Below, one piece after another: positions 35,813 through 44,365 of a DNA stretch of 64,000 bases. The position numbers and the translations under genes were made by a program. The stretch's first letter is position 1, and each line of letters opens with the position of its first letter. Origin of the DNA: Pseudomonas costantinii (GTDB lineage: Bacteria; Pseudomonadota; Gammaproteobacteria; Pseudomonadales; Pseudomonadaceae). The stretch is from positions 42,968-106,967 of the forward strand of contig NZ_MDDR01000018.1 of the NCBI RefSeq assembly GCF_001870435.1, in the 5' to 3' direction. The notes under the pieces are model-generated. The model saw only the letters and a list, made by a program, of their open reading frames with translations. It was not told the DNA's origin and did no database searches.

Positions 35813-36400
35813 ATGGATAACAGCCCCGTTCGTATCACCGCCGAAGAAACCCTCTCGGACAGCTGGTACCTCCTGAAAAAATACAGCTTCGACTTGCGCC
35901 GCCAGGATGGCCGCTGGCAATCCCAGACTCGTGAGGTATACGACCGGGGCAATGGCGCGACCATTCTGTTGTACAACCGTGAGCAGCGCACGGTGCTGCT
36001 GATCCGCCAGTTCCGCATGCCCACCTTCGTCAACGATTACCACGGCTACCTGATCGAGACCGCTGCCGGCCTGCTGGACAACGCCAGCCCCGAAGCGCGC
36101 ATTCGCCTGGAAGCCGAAGAAGAGACTGGCTACCGCGTCGGTCATGTAGAAAAGATCTATGCGGCCTTCATGAGCCCGGGCTCGGTGACCGAACGTATTC
36201 ACTTTTTTATCGGCGAGTACCAACCGGCGGATCGGGTCGGCCTGGGCGGAGGGCTGGAAGAGGAGGGAGAAGACATCGAGGTGCTGGAACTGGGCTTTGA
36301 ACAGGCGCTGGCGATGGTGCAAAGCGGTGAAATTGCTGACGGCAAGACCATCATGCTGTTGCAGCATCTGGAATTGCGCATGCTGAAAGAAGGGTGGTGA
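35813..36400 (+). CDS. nudK: Nudix hydrolase, GDP-mannose pyrophosphatase NudK-like
   Basis: A 195-residue Nudix enzyme. The Nudix helix AAGLLDNASPEARIRLEAEE with the following ETGY keeps the metal-binding glutamates but has Leu in place of the usual Arg of REUxEE, close to the Lys seen in E. coli NudK. FMSPGSVTERIHFFIGEY and DIEVLEL also match NudK. ATG 35813 has AAAGG upstream. It probably cleaves GDP-mannose or ADP-ribose-like compounds. The lipase gene starts 3 bases after it. Confidence 0.82.
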   Translation: MDNSPVRITAEETLSDSWYLLKKYSFDLRRQDGRWQSQTREVYDRGNGATILLYNREQRTVLLIRQFRMPTFVNDYHGYLIETAAGLLDNASPEARIRLEAEEETGYRVGHVEKIYAAFMSPGSVTERIHFFIGEYQPADRVGLGGGLEEEGEDIEVLELGFEQALAMVQSGEIADGKTIMLLQHLELRMLKEGW

Positions 36401-36403
36401 CCG

Positions 36404-37570
36404 GTGATGCGTTGGTGTGGATTGCTGTGTGTACTGATTGCGGGCAGTAGCAGCGCTGCCGAGGTGTTCTATACCTGGTCGGGCCCCGTACCAACCCGTC
36501 CGGGTCAGTTATTGCGCAGCGAAGCACTGACGTCCCAGCAGAGCCTGGCTGACGCTGCGCAGAACCTGCGGATTCTCTATAGCTCCACCGATGGGCTCGA
36601 CAACCGCACGCCCATCACGGTGTCGGGTGCGCTGTTTGTGCCTAAAGGCGAGCCGCCGACCGGTGGCTGGCCGCTGATGGCCTGGGCACATGGTACGGTC
36701 GGCAGCGCTGACCGTTGCGCGCCGTCGTTGACTGAGCGCAGCCCACGGGATACGCGCTACCTCAATTATTGGCTCGATCAGGGTTACGCGATTGTTGCCA
36801 CCGACTATCAGGGGCTGGGCACGCCGGGTTTGCACCCTTACGGGCTTACGCGTCCGCTGGCCTATGGCGTGTTGGACAGTATCCGTGCCGTCAGTGGCGC
36901 TGACTTCAAGTTGTCGAAAAAGGTCGTGGTGTTTGGTCAATCCCAGGGCGGCCGGGCGGCGTTTGCCACGGCGGTGTATGCCAAGGCTTATGCGCCTGAG
37001 GTCGATATTGTCGGTGTGGTTGGCACGGGTACGCCTTATGCCTCTGCCCATGGGCAAGGCAAAAGTGCTGAGCTGGAAGATGCCCGTCGTTCGGTGGTGC
37101 CGACCTTTGCCTATAACCTGTTGCGGTTGAGCACCGTTACCTTGCTGGACCCTGCATTTGTCCCCGCGGATTACTTGACTGAGCAGGCTATGCCGGCGTT
37201 CAAGGCCAGTCAGGATGAGTGCCTGCATGCGATCGAGCAGCGTGTGGTCGCTGATGGTCTGAGTTTCAACAACAGCTTCAAACGTTCGCCCAAGGCGGCC
37301 TTGGACTTGGTCAATCGTGAGTCGGCTTATCCCACGTTGAACACCGCTATTCCGATCTTTCTCGGCACGGGTGGCAAGGACCGCGACGTGTTTGTGCCTG
37401 GGCAGAAAGCCTTGGTAAGGGACGCTTGCAAGGCGGGTGATCGGGTTGAATGGCATTTTTACCCTGAGCTGGATCACTCAGGGGCTGTTAACGGCTCGCT
37501 GGGTGACTCGACTAGCTTTGTCCGCCGCGCATTCGCTGGGGAGGCGATTGCAGGTAATTGTGAGCGTTGA
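36404..37570 (+). CDS. Secreted lipase/alpha-beta hydrolase
   Basis: A 388-residue protein with a signal peptide (cleavage near residue 18, SSSAA-EV). The serine nucleophile lies in FGQSQGGRA (S180), with a histidine in ELDHSGAV as the third member of the triad. The arrangement matches the secretory lipase (LIP) family. The start is GTG 36404 or ATG 36407, next to each other, with AAGGG upstream. It is co-transcribed with nudK. Substrate unknown. Confidence 0.82.
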   Translation: MMRWCGLLCVLIAGSSSAAEVFYTWSGPVPTRPGQLLRSEALTSQQSLADAAQNLRILYSSTDGLDNRTPITVSGALFVPKGEPPTGGWPLMAWAHGTVGSADRCAPSLTERSPRDTRYLNYWLDQGYAIVATDYQGLGTPGLHPYGLTRPLAYGVLDSIRAVSGADFKLSKKVVVFGQSQGGRAAFATAVYAKAYAPEVDIVGVVGTGTPYASAHGQGKSAELEDARRSVVPTFAYNLLRLSTVTLLDPAFVPADYLTEQAMPAFKASQDECLHAIEQRVVADGLSFNNSFKRSPKAALDLVNRESAYPTLNTAIPIFLGTGGKDRDVFVPGQKALVRDACKAGDRVEWHFYPELDHSGAVNGSLGDSTSFVRRAFAGEAIAGNCER

Positions 37571-37601
37571 AACAGGTGGGGCGCAGATAGGTTTTTGGGG
37601 G

Positions 37602-37731
37602 GCATATCCGTTTTTGCGGTAACGGCGGCTTATGGTTTCGCCCTTACGGCGACTCACTTTGGAAAAGCCCCAAAGTAAGTCGCCGTAAGAGCGGAACCAA
37701 TAGCGGCCGTTACCCAAGAAACGGATATGTA
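37602..37731. repeat. Long catatccg-type inverted repeat
   Basis: The left arm begins gcatatccgtt and contains taacggcggc and cttacggcgactcactttgg; the right arm mirrors these and ends aacggatatgtac. The whole region can fold into one long cruciform. It lies between the lipase gene and the aldehyde dehydrogenase gene. The outer ends of the 775-bp element at 43559 use the same sequence. Confidence 0.8.
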
Positions 37732-37820
37732 CCCAACCAAAACCCCACTAACCTTCATTTTAAGCAAGTTACCCCACCCAATAAGTCGTTTGCACACCCC
37801 CCAAGCAAATACAAAACTGC

Positions 37821-39281
37821 ATGTCACTCGCAAAACAACAACGTTGGGCAAACCACATGCAACCCGAGCGCAATTTCTACAACGGCCAATTCGCCGAACC
37901 TGCCAGCGACGCCTTGATCGCCGTCTACAACCCTGCCACTGAAACCCTGGTCGGCCACGTCAGCGCCGCCACGGCAGACGAAGCCATCGCCGCCGTCGAC
38001 TCTGCAGCAGCAGCCCAGAAAACCTGGGGCAAACTCACCAGCATCGAACGCGCCGAACACCTTCGCACCTTTGCCGACGCCCTGGACACCCACGCCGAAG
38101 CCATCGGCACAGCCCTGGCCAGCGAGTCCGGCAAGAGCGTCAGCGACGCCAGCAACGAAGCCCGTTACGCCGCACAGATCACCCGCTACCACGCCGAATG
38201 GGCACGCCGCATCGAAGGCGAAATCATCCCCAGCGATACCCCAGACGAAAACCTGTTCCTGCAACGCGAGCCGATTGGCGTCGTGGCTTGCCTGATCCCG
38301 TTCAATTACCCGGTCTACACCTTGCTGCGCAAAATCGCCCCGGCGTTGATTGCCGGCAATACCGTGGTGGTACGCCCAAGCAACAACACGCCGCTGTCAG
38401 CGTTTGAAATCGCCAAGGCCGTGGTCACCGCTGGGATTCCGGCCGGTGTGATCAACATCCTGACCATGGACCACGCCACCGCCGCCAGTGTCTGCACCCA
38501 CAAGGCCGTCGGTTTGATCACGCTCACCGGCAGCGTCAATGCCGGGCGCATTGTGCTGGATTACTGCAAGGCCAATATCGCCAAACCGTCCCTGGAGCTC
38601 GGCGGCAAGACCCCGGCAATCATCGAGGCCGATGCCGACCTGGAGCAGGCCGCGAGCGCCATTGTCGCGTCCAAGACCACGCACTGCGGGCAACTGTGTA
38701 CGGCGGTGGAGCGTGTCTATGTGCATGAGCGCGTCTACGATCAATTCCTCGCGTTGCTGAAAACCAAAATCAGCGCTGTGAAGTTCGGCGACCGCGCCAA
38801 TGACGCAAGCCTGATGGGCCCGTTGGTCAACGCCAGCTCGCAAAAGAATATCCACGCCATGGTCGAGCGCGCCGTCGCCGACGGTGCTGTACTGGAAACA
38901 GGCGGCGTGCTGCCGGTCGGCCCTGGTCATTTCTACCCGCCGACCCTGCTCAGTGGTTGCCGCCAGGACATGGAAATCATCCAGGAAGAAATCTTCGGCC
39001 CGGTGTTGCCGGTGCTCAAGTACCGCGATATCGACGAAGCCCTGGCCATGGCCAACGACCATCAGTTCGGCCTGTCGTCGGTGCTCTACACCGAGAACTA
39101 CCGCACGGCGATGAAAGTGGCGAATGCCATTGAAGCCGGTGAGCTGTACGTCAATCGAACCCCGGCGGACCCGTATCAGGGTTTCCATGCCGGTTGGAAA
39201 CGCTCAGGGCTGGGCGGCGATGACGGTAAGCACGGGATGCTTGAGTTCACCCAGACCCGCTTGGTGGTCATGAAGTACTGA
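37821..39281 (+). CDS. NAD-dependent aldehyde dehydrogenase, AldA (lactaldehyde/glycolaldehyde) type
   Basis: A 486-residue aldehyde dehydrogenase with catalytic C293 (HCGQLCTAVERV) and E259 (SLELGGKTPA). The C-terminal QGFHAGWKRSGLGGDDGKHG closely follows the E. coli AldA ending, which suggests lactaldehyde or glycolaldehyde as substrate. The cofactor lysine of VVKPS is Arg here (VVRPS). ATG 37821 gives the longest product; ATG 37857 (MQPERNF) is equally plausible, as neither has a good ribosome site. It heads a four-gene run with MFS, enolase-superfamily and GMC genes. Confidence 0.87.
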   Translation: MSLAKQQRWANHMQPERNFYNGQFAEPASDALIAVYNPATETLVGHVSAATADEAIAAVDSAAAAQKTWGKLTSIERAEHLRTFADALDTHAEAIGTALASESGKSVSDASNEARYAAQITRYHAEWARRIEGEIIPSDTPDENLFLQREPIGVVACLIPFNYPVYTLLRKIAPALIAGNTVVVRPSNNTPLSAFEIAKAVVTAGIPAGVINILTMDHATAASVCTHKAVGLITLTGSVNAGRIVLDYCKANIAKPSLELGGKTPAIIEADADLEQAASAIVASKTTHCGQLCTAVERVYVHERVYDQFLALLKTKISAVKFGDRANDASLMGPLVNASSQKNIHAMVERAVADGAVLETGGVLPVGPGHFYPPTLLSGCRQDMEIIQEEIFGPVLPVLKYRDIDEALAMANDHQFGLSSVLYTENYRTAMKVANAIEAGELYVNRTPADPYQGFHAGWKRSGLGGDDGKHGMLEFTQTRLVVMKY

Positions 39282-39320
39282 TCCACGAACACCTGCTGCA
39301 CCTTTAATAAAAACAATTAT

Positions 39321-39344
39321 CAGGGCACCCGCGCATCGGGTGCC
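39321..39344 (+). repeat. Hairpin next to the MFS ribosome site
   Basis: ggcacccg (39324-39331) pairs with cgggtgcc (39337-39344) around a 5-base loop; the Shine-Dalgarno TGAGGT of the next gene starts directly at its foot. It may limit or protect translation of the downstream genes. Confidence 0.55.
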
Positions 39345-39354
39345 TGAGGTCCAC

Positions 39355-40668
39355 ATGATGTCCAAGCCTGCACCCATTGCCCAGGTTTCAATCGCCGTGC
39401 CCGCGGCAAACAGCGACAAAGCCAGTCGCTATTTCCAATTGATGTTGCTGGTGCTGGCCGCCGGGGCGATCTACCCGATCCTCTACCTGCGCCAGGTCTA
39501 CCAGACCACCATGCTGGAGGTTTTTCACATTAACCACAGCGAATTGGGCTACCTCTACTCGATGCTCGGCACGATCTTTTTGCTCAGCTACTTGCCCAGT
39601 GGCTGGTTGGCCGATCGCCTGCCGCCACGCTTCCTGATTTTCTTCTCGCTGGTCGCCACCGGCGCGCTGGGCCTGTGGTATTCGACGGTGCCGTCGATGA
39701 CCGGCTTGATGATCATCTTCGGCTGCTGGGGTTTGACCACCGGCCTGACGTTCTGGGCCTCGGTGCTCAAGCGCGTGAAGATGATCGCTCACCACAGCGA
39801 GCAAGGTCGTTTCTTCGGCATTCTCGACGGTGGTCGCGGGCTGGTTGAGGCGTTGTTGGCGACCGTGGCCCTGGGCCTGTTCGCCTATGCCACCGAAACC
39901 CGCAGCCAGTCGGCAGCCGAGGGTTTCAAACACGTGGTCTACCTGTATTCGTTCGTGTGTATCGCCATCGGCTGCGTGCTGGTGCTGCTCAAGGACCCGA
40001 AATCCATGGCCGAAACGGCAGCGGTGGAGAAGGGTAAGTTCAACCTGCTCGCCGACCTGACCACGCTGATGAAAATCCCTGAACTGTGGCTGGTGACCGC
40101 CATCGTGTTCTGCGGTTATCACATGTTCTGGGCCACCTACAGCTTCTCTGACTACCTGCAAGGCAGCGGCATGACCGCCGTGATGGCGGGCACCATCACC
40201 ACCATCAAGTTGTGGATGCGCCCCATCGGCGGTATCGGTGGCGGCTGGCTGGGGGACAAGTTCTCGAACATCTCGGTGCTGATCGTCGCGCTGATTCTGG
40301 TGACGCTGGGCATGCTCGGGCTGATTGTATTTCCCGGCTTCAATAGCCTGGGCTTGCTGATCGGCACGGTGATTTTTATCGGCCTGATGACCTACGCGAT
40401 TCGCGGCCTGTATTGGGCGATCCTCGACAGCTGCGACATTCCGCTGCGCATCACCGGTTTGGCGATCGGCATCGTCTCGGTGGTGGGTTACTTGCCCGAC
40501 ACGTTTATCCCGCTGATCAACGGCTACCTGACCGACACCTACCCAGGCAAGGTCGGTTACAACCTGTACTTCGGCTACATCGCCTTTGTCGGTGTGCTCG
40601 GGACCCTCGCGGCCCTGACTTTGCGCGCTCGAATCAACCGTAAAAAATTCAACCAGACCGGTGCCTGA
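39355..40668 (+). CDS. MFS transporter
   Basis: A 437-residue twelve-helix transporter. GWLADRLPPRFLI after helix 2 is the MFS loop motif, and the first helix region (YPILYLRQVYQTTMLEVF) resembles sugar-acid/hexuronate-type carriers. ATG 39355 follows TGAGGT; ATG 39358 is one codon later. Its TGA is one base from the next ATG, so it is coupled to the enolase-superfamily gene, and it most likely imports that enzyme's substrate. Confidence 0.86.
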   Translation: MMSKPAPIAQVSIAVPAANSDKASRYFQLMLLVLAAGAIYPILYLRQVYQTTMLEVFHINHSELGYLYSMLGTIFLLSYLPSGWLADRLPPRFLIFFSLVATGALGLWYSTVPSMTGLMIIFGCWGLTTGLTFWASVLKRVKMIAHHSEQGRFFGILDGGRGLVEALLATVALGLFAYATETRSQSAAEGFKHVVYLYSFVCIAIGCVLVLLKDPKSMAETAAVEKGKFNLLADLTTLMKIPELWLVTAIVFCGYHMFWATYSFSDYLQGSGMTAVMAGTITTIKLWMRPIGGIGGGWLGDKFSNISVLIVALILVTLGMLGLIVFPGFNSLGLLIGTVIFIGLMTYAIRGLYWAILDSCDIPLRITGLAIGIVSVVGYLPDTFIPLINGYLTDTYPGKVGYNLYFGYIAFVGVLGTLAALTLRARINRKKFNQTGA

Positions 40669-40669
40669 G

Positions 40670-41887
40670 ATGAAAATCGTCGCCCTTGAAACCCATATCG
40701 TTGCCGTCCCACCGCCGCATATCGGTGGCATGTACTGGCTGTTTGTCAAACTCAAGACCGATTGCGGCATCGAAGGCGTCGGCGAGATCTACGCCGCCAC
40801 CTTCGGCCCCAAGGCCATGCTGCCGATCATCGAAGACGTGTTCGAGCGCTACCTGCTTAACCACGACCCGCACCATATCGAGCGTTTCTTCCGCCAGGCC
40901 TATTCGAGCGGCTTCACCCAGCGCCCGGACCTGACCATGATGGGCGTGGTCAGCGGTTTGGAAATGGCTTGCTGGGACATTATCGGCAAGGCCGCCAACA
41001 AGCCGGTCTATGAGTTGCTCGGTGGCAAGGTCAACGAACGCCTGCGTTCCTACACCTACCTGTACCCGGTCAACAGCAAAGGCGAGTACGACTACGACGA
41101 CCCGGACCTGGCAGCCGAGTGCGCCATCGAGAACATGAACAAAGGCTTCACTGCGGTGAAGTTCGACCCGGCAGGCCCGTACACCGCGTATTCCGGTCAC
41201 CAGATCTCCCTGGAAGTGCTGGAGCGCTGCGAGACCTTCTGCCGAAAGATCCGCGAAGCGGTGGGCGACAAGTGCGACCTGCTGTTCGGGACCCACGGGC
41301 AGATGGTGCCGTCGTCGGCGATTCGCCTGGCCAAGCGTCTGGAAAAATACGACCCGCTGTGGTTCGAAGAACCGGTGCCACCGGGGCAGGAAGACGCTAT
41401 GGCACAGGTCGCAGCCAAGACCACGATCCCGATTGCCACTGGCGAGCGGCTGACCACCAAGTATGAGTTTTTCAAGCTGCTGCAAGCCGGTGGCGCGTCG
41501 ATCCTGCAGATGAACGTGGCGCGTTGCGGCGGGCTGCTGGAGGCAAAGAAAATCGCGAGCATGGCCGAAGCCTACTACGCACAGATCGCGCCCCACCTGT
41601 ACAACGGGCCGATTGGTGCGGCGGCGAGCTTCCAGCTGGCGACCTGTACACCGAACTTCCTGATCCAGGAAAGCATCATGACCTGGGGCGGCTTCCATGC
41701 CCAAGTACTGACCAAACCGCTGCAATGGGAGGACGGCTACATCATCCCGTCCACCGAGCCGGGCCTGGGGGTGGAGCTGAACATGGACGTGGTGCGCAAA
41801 CACACGCCGTACACCGGCGAGCGCCTGCACCTGCAAATGGCACCCACACCTGCCGACGTCAAAGACACCTCGCCCGCCAAGGGCTGA
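40670..41887 (+). CDS. Mandelate racemase/muconate lactonizing enzyme family protein, probable sugar-acid dehydratase
   Basis: A 405-residue enolase-superfamily member. The N-terminal capping domain is followed by the barrel with a lysine in AVKFDPAG, metal ligands in LLFGTHGQM, WFEEPVPP and ATGERL, and a histidine in IAPHLYNGP. Most relatives dehydrate aldonic or aldaric acids to 2-keto-3-deoxy acids; some are cycloisomerases. The exact substrate cannot be fixed by eye. The MFS carrier upstream and GMC dehydrogenase downstream fit a sugar-derived compound. Confidence 0.86.
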   Translation: MKIVALETHIVAVPPPHIGGMYWLFVKLKTDCGIEGVGEIYAATFGPKAMLPIIEDVFERYLLNHDPHHIERFFRQAYSSGFTQRPDLTMMGVVSGLEMACWDIIGKAANKPVYELLGGKVNERLRSYTYLYPVNSKGEYDYDDPDLAAECAIENMNKGFTAVKFDPAGPYTAYSGHQISLEVLERCETFCRKIREAVGDKCDLLFGTHGQMVPSSAIRLAKRLEKYDPLWFEEPVPPGQEDAMAQVAAKTTIPIATGERLTTKYEFFKLLQAGGASILQMNVARCGGLLEAKKIASMAEAYYAQIAPHLYNGPIGAAASFQLATCTPNFLIQESIMTWGGFHAQVLTKPLQWEDGYIIPSTEPGLGVELNMDVVRKHTPYTGERLHLQMAPTPADVKDTSPAKG

Positions 41888-41924
41888 GCCAGGCACTTCA
41901 CTACGAATAACGCGGTAAATCTGC

Positions 41925-43535
41925 ATGACATATGACTACATCATCGCCGGTGCCGGCGCCGCCGGCTGCGTCCTCGCCAACCGCTTGTCCGCCTCGGGCG
42001 AACACTCCGTGTTGCTGCTGGAAGCCGGTGGCAAGGACAGTTCCTGGTGGTTCAAGATCCCGGTCGGTTTCGCCAAGATGTATTACAACCCGACCTTCAA
42101 CTGGATGTACTACAGCCAGCCGCAAAAGCAGCTCGCCGACCGTGCTATCTATGCCCCACGCGGCAAGGTGCAGGGTGGCTCGGGCTCGATCAACGCGATG
42201 ATCTACGTACGCGGCCAGGCCCATGACTTCAATGACTGGGCCGCTAACGGCAACGACGGCTGGGGCTTCAAGGATGTACTGCCGTACTTTCGCAAACTGG
42301 AAAACCACCCGCTGGGCGACACTGAGTACCACGGCGGCAGCGGCCCTATCAGCATCACGCCGATGAAGGGCCAGACTCACCCGATCTGCGATGTGTTCCT
42401 CAAGGGCTGCGAACAGCTGGGTTATGCCCATAGTGACGACTTCAATGGCCCCAACTTTGAGGGCGCCGGGCTGTATGACGTCAACACCCGCAATGGCGAA
42501 CGCAGCTCCAGCAGCTTTGCGCACCTGCATCCGGCGCTGAGCCGTACGAACCTGAGCGTCGAACTGCATGCTTTGGTCGACCGTGTGCTGTTCGACGATC
42601 AACAGCGTGCAACCGGGATTGCGGTGACCCAACACGGTGTGGCGCGTACCTTCACTGCGCGCAAGGAAGTGATCCTGTGCGCCGGTGCGGTGGACACGCC
42701 GAAGATCCTGCAGCTGTCCGGTGTGGCTGATCAGCAGTTGTTGGCCGAGCACAATATCCCGCTGGTCAAGCACCTGCCGGCGGTGGGTGAAAACCTGCAA
42801 GACCATCTGTGCGCCAGCTATTACTACAAGGCTAATATCCCGACCCTGAACGACGAACTCAGCTCGCTGTTCGGTCAATTCAAACTCGGCCTCAAGTACC
42901 TGCTGACTCGCAAGGGTGCGCTGGCCATGAGCGTTAACCAGGCGGGTGGTTTCTTTCGTGGCAACGACGAGCAGAAGGACCCGAACCTGCAGTTGTACTT
43001 CAACCCGCTGTCGTATCAGATCCCGAAGAACAACAAGGCCAGCCTCAAGCCTGAGCCGTATTCCGGCTTCTTGTTGTGCTTCAACCCGTGCCGGCCGACC
43101 AGTCGCGGCACCATCCGCATTGCCTCGAAAAACCCACGGGACGCGGCCTTGATCGACCCCAATTACCTGAGCACCCAGAAGGACATTGACGAGGTGATTC
43201 AGGGCAGTCGGTTGATGCGCAAGATCATGCAGGCACCGGCGCTTAAGGGCATCACGGTGGCCGAGGTTTTACCTGGTGCGGCGGTGCAAACTGATGAGCA
43301 GATGCTGCAATACTTCCGCGAAAACAGCGGCTCGATTTACCACCTGTGCGGCTCCTGCGCCATGGGGTCGGACCCGCAGGTGTCGGTGGTGGACAAGCGC
43401 TTGAAGGTGCATGGGTTGGACGGGTTGCGCATTGTCGATGCGTCGATCTTTCCTAATGTGACGTCGGGGAATACCCATGCGGCGGTGTTGATGGTGGCGG
43501 AGAAGGGCGCGGATTTGATTTTGGCTGATGGCTGA
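41925..43535 (+). CDS. GMC family FAD-dependent oxidoreductase (choline/alcohol dehydrogenase-like)
   Basis: A 536-residue flavoprotein. The N-terminal FAD motif is IIAGAGAAGCVLANRLS, followed by the GMC signature 1 region (PRGKVQGGSGSINAMIYVRG); near the C-terminus HLCGSCAMG and GNTHAAVLMVAEK mark the catalytic end. It has the length of choline dehydrogenase-like proteins. In this operon it probably oxidises an alcohol or sugar to the aldehyde or lactone that the other enzymes use. It ends 24 bases before the large palindrome. Confidence 0.88.
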   Translation: MTYDYIIAGAGAAGCVLANRLSASGEHSVLLLEAGGKDSSWWFKIPVGFAKMYYNPTFNWMYYSQPQKQLADRAIYAPRGKVQGGSGSINAMIYVRGQAHDFNDWAANGNDGWGFKDVLPYFRKLENHPLGDTEYHGGSGPISITPMKGQTHPICDVFLKGCEQLGYAHSDDFNGPNFEGAGLYDVNTRNGERSSSSFAHLHPALSRTNLSVELHALVDRVLFDDQQRATGIAVTQHGVARTFTARKEVILCAGAVDTPKILQLSGVADQQLLAEHNIPLVKHLPAVGENLQDHLCASYYYKANIPTLNDELSSLFGQFKLGLKYLLTRKGALAMSVNQAGGFFRGNDEQKDPNLQLYFNPLSYQIPKNNKASLKPEPYSGFLLCFNPCRPTSRGTIRIASKNPRDAALIDPNYLSTQKDIDEVIQGSRLMRKIMQAPALKGITVAEVLPGAAVQTDEQMLQYFRENSGSIYHLCGSCAMGSDPQVSVVDKRLKVHGLDGLRIVDASIFPNVTSGNTHAAVLMVAEKGADLILADG

Positions 43536-43558
43536 GAACATGGCTGAAGGTAGGTTGG

Positions 43559-44333
43559 GTACATATCCGTTGCTGCGGTAACGGCTGCTATTGGTTTCGC
43601 TTTTACAGCGACTCACTTTGGAAAAGCCGGAATGCCGGCCCAGCCCAAAGTAAGCAAAGGGCTCTTGCCCCACCACTCGGCACCTCGCCTAGGCTCGGTG
43701 TGCCCGCACGCAGGCTTGAATCCGTGGGCCGCCGCGATGGGCCATCCTTGGCCCAGCGCGGCTAACCCGGCGTCCTGCCGGGTTACCCACGGATTCAAGC
43801 CTGCGTGCGGCCAGCGTGGTTAATGGGGCGCCTGAGATCAAGATCACAAGCAGATCAAAAGCAGAGCACGGCGGCCTGAAAGCCGACCTGAGTGGTGTGG
43901 AGCAAAAGCCAGATCGGAAGCAGGGCAGATTGCAGTTTCCCTGATGTATGGAGATCCAAATGTGGGAGGGGGGCGATGATTCGACTTGCACCCTCCCACA
44001 TTCGACCGCTTTTGATCTACACCACTCAGGTCGGCTTTCAGGCCGCCGTGCTCTGCTTTTGATCTTGATCTTAGGCGCCCCGTTAAACCACGCTGGCCGC
44101 AAGTAGGCACGGTGGAGCGGGTAAACCGGCAAGGATGCCGGTTTAGCCGCGCTGGGCCAGGGATGGCCCATCGCGGCGACCCGCGCAGCCGTGCCTTCGT
44201 TCGGGCACACCGAGCCTAGGCGAGGTGCCGAGTGGTGGGGCAAGAGCGTTTTGGTTACTTTGCCGCTTTTGCAAAGTGACCCGCCGTAAGGGCGGAACCG
44301 ATTTCAGCCGTGACCCAAACAACGGATATGTAC
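43559..44333. repeat. 775-bp nested palindromic element without genes
   Basis: Four layers of inverted repeats are nested around one centre. The ends gtacatatccgttg / caacggatatgtac form the outer pair. Inside are a perfect 46-bp pair (43661-43706 with 44202-44247), a perfect 47-bp pair (43851-43897 with 44018-44064), and an innermost aatgtgggaggg / ccctcccacatt pair (43958-43969 with 43990-44001). Open frames across it are products of the symmetry. It separates convergent genes at 43535 and 44366. Confidence 0.85.
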
Positions 44334-44365
44334 TCAGCGGCCCCAAAAACCACCCCCCACTGAAT

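Noticed and set aside
39388..40770. 460-codon frame antisense to the MFS gene at 39355
   Set aside because: His/Gln/Asp-rich shadow; the sense strand has clear transporter motifs.
40649..41926. 425-codon frame antisense to the enolase-superfamily gene
   Set aside because: The sense gene keeps all metal ligands; the antisense frame has no recognisable domain.
43689..44243. 184-codon frame inside the large palindrome
   Set aside because: It repeats itself on both strands as expected from inverted repeats and has no coding signature.
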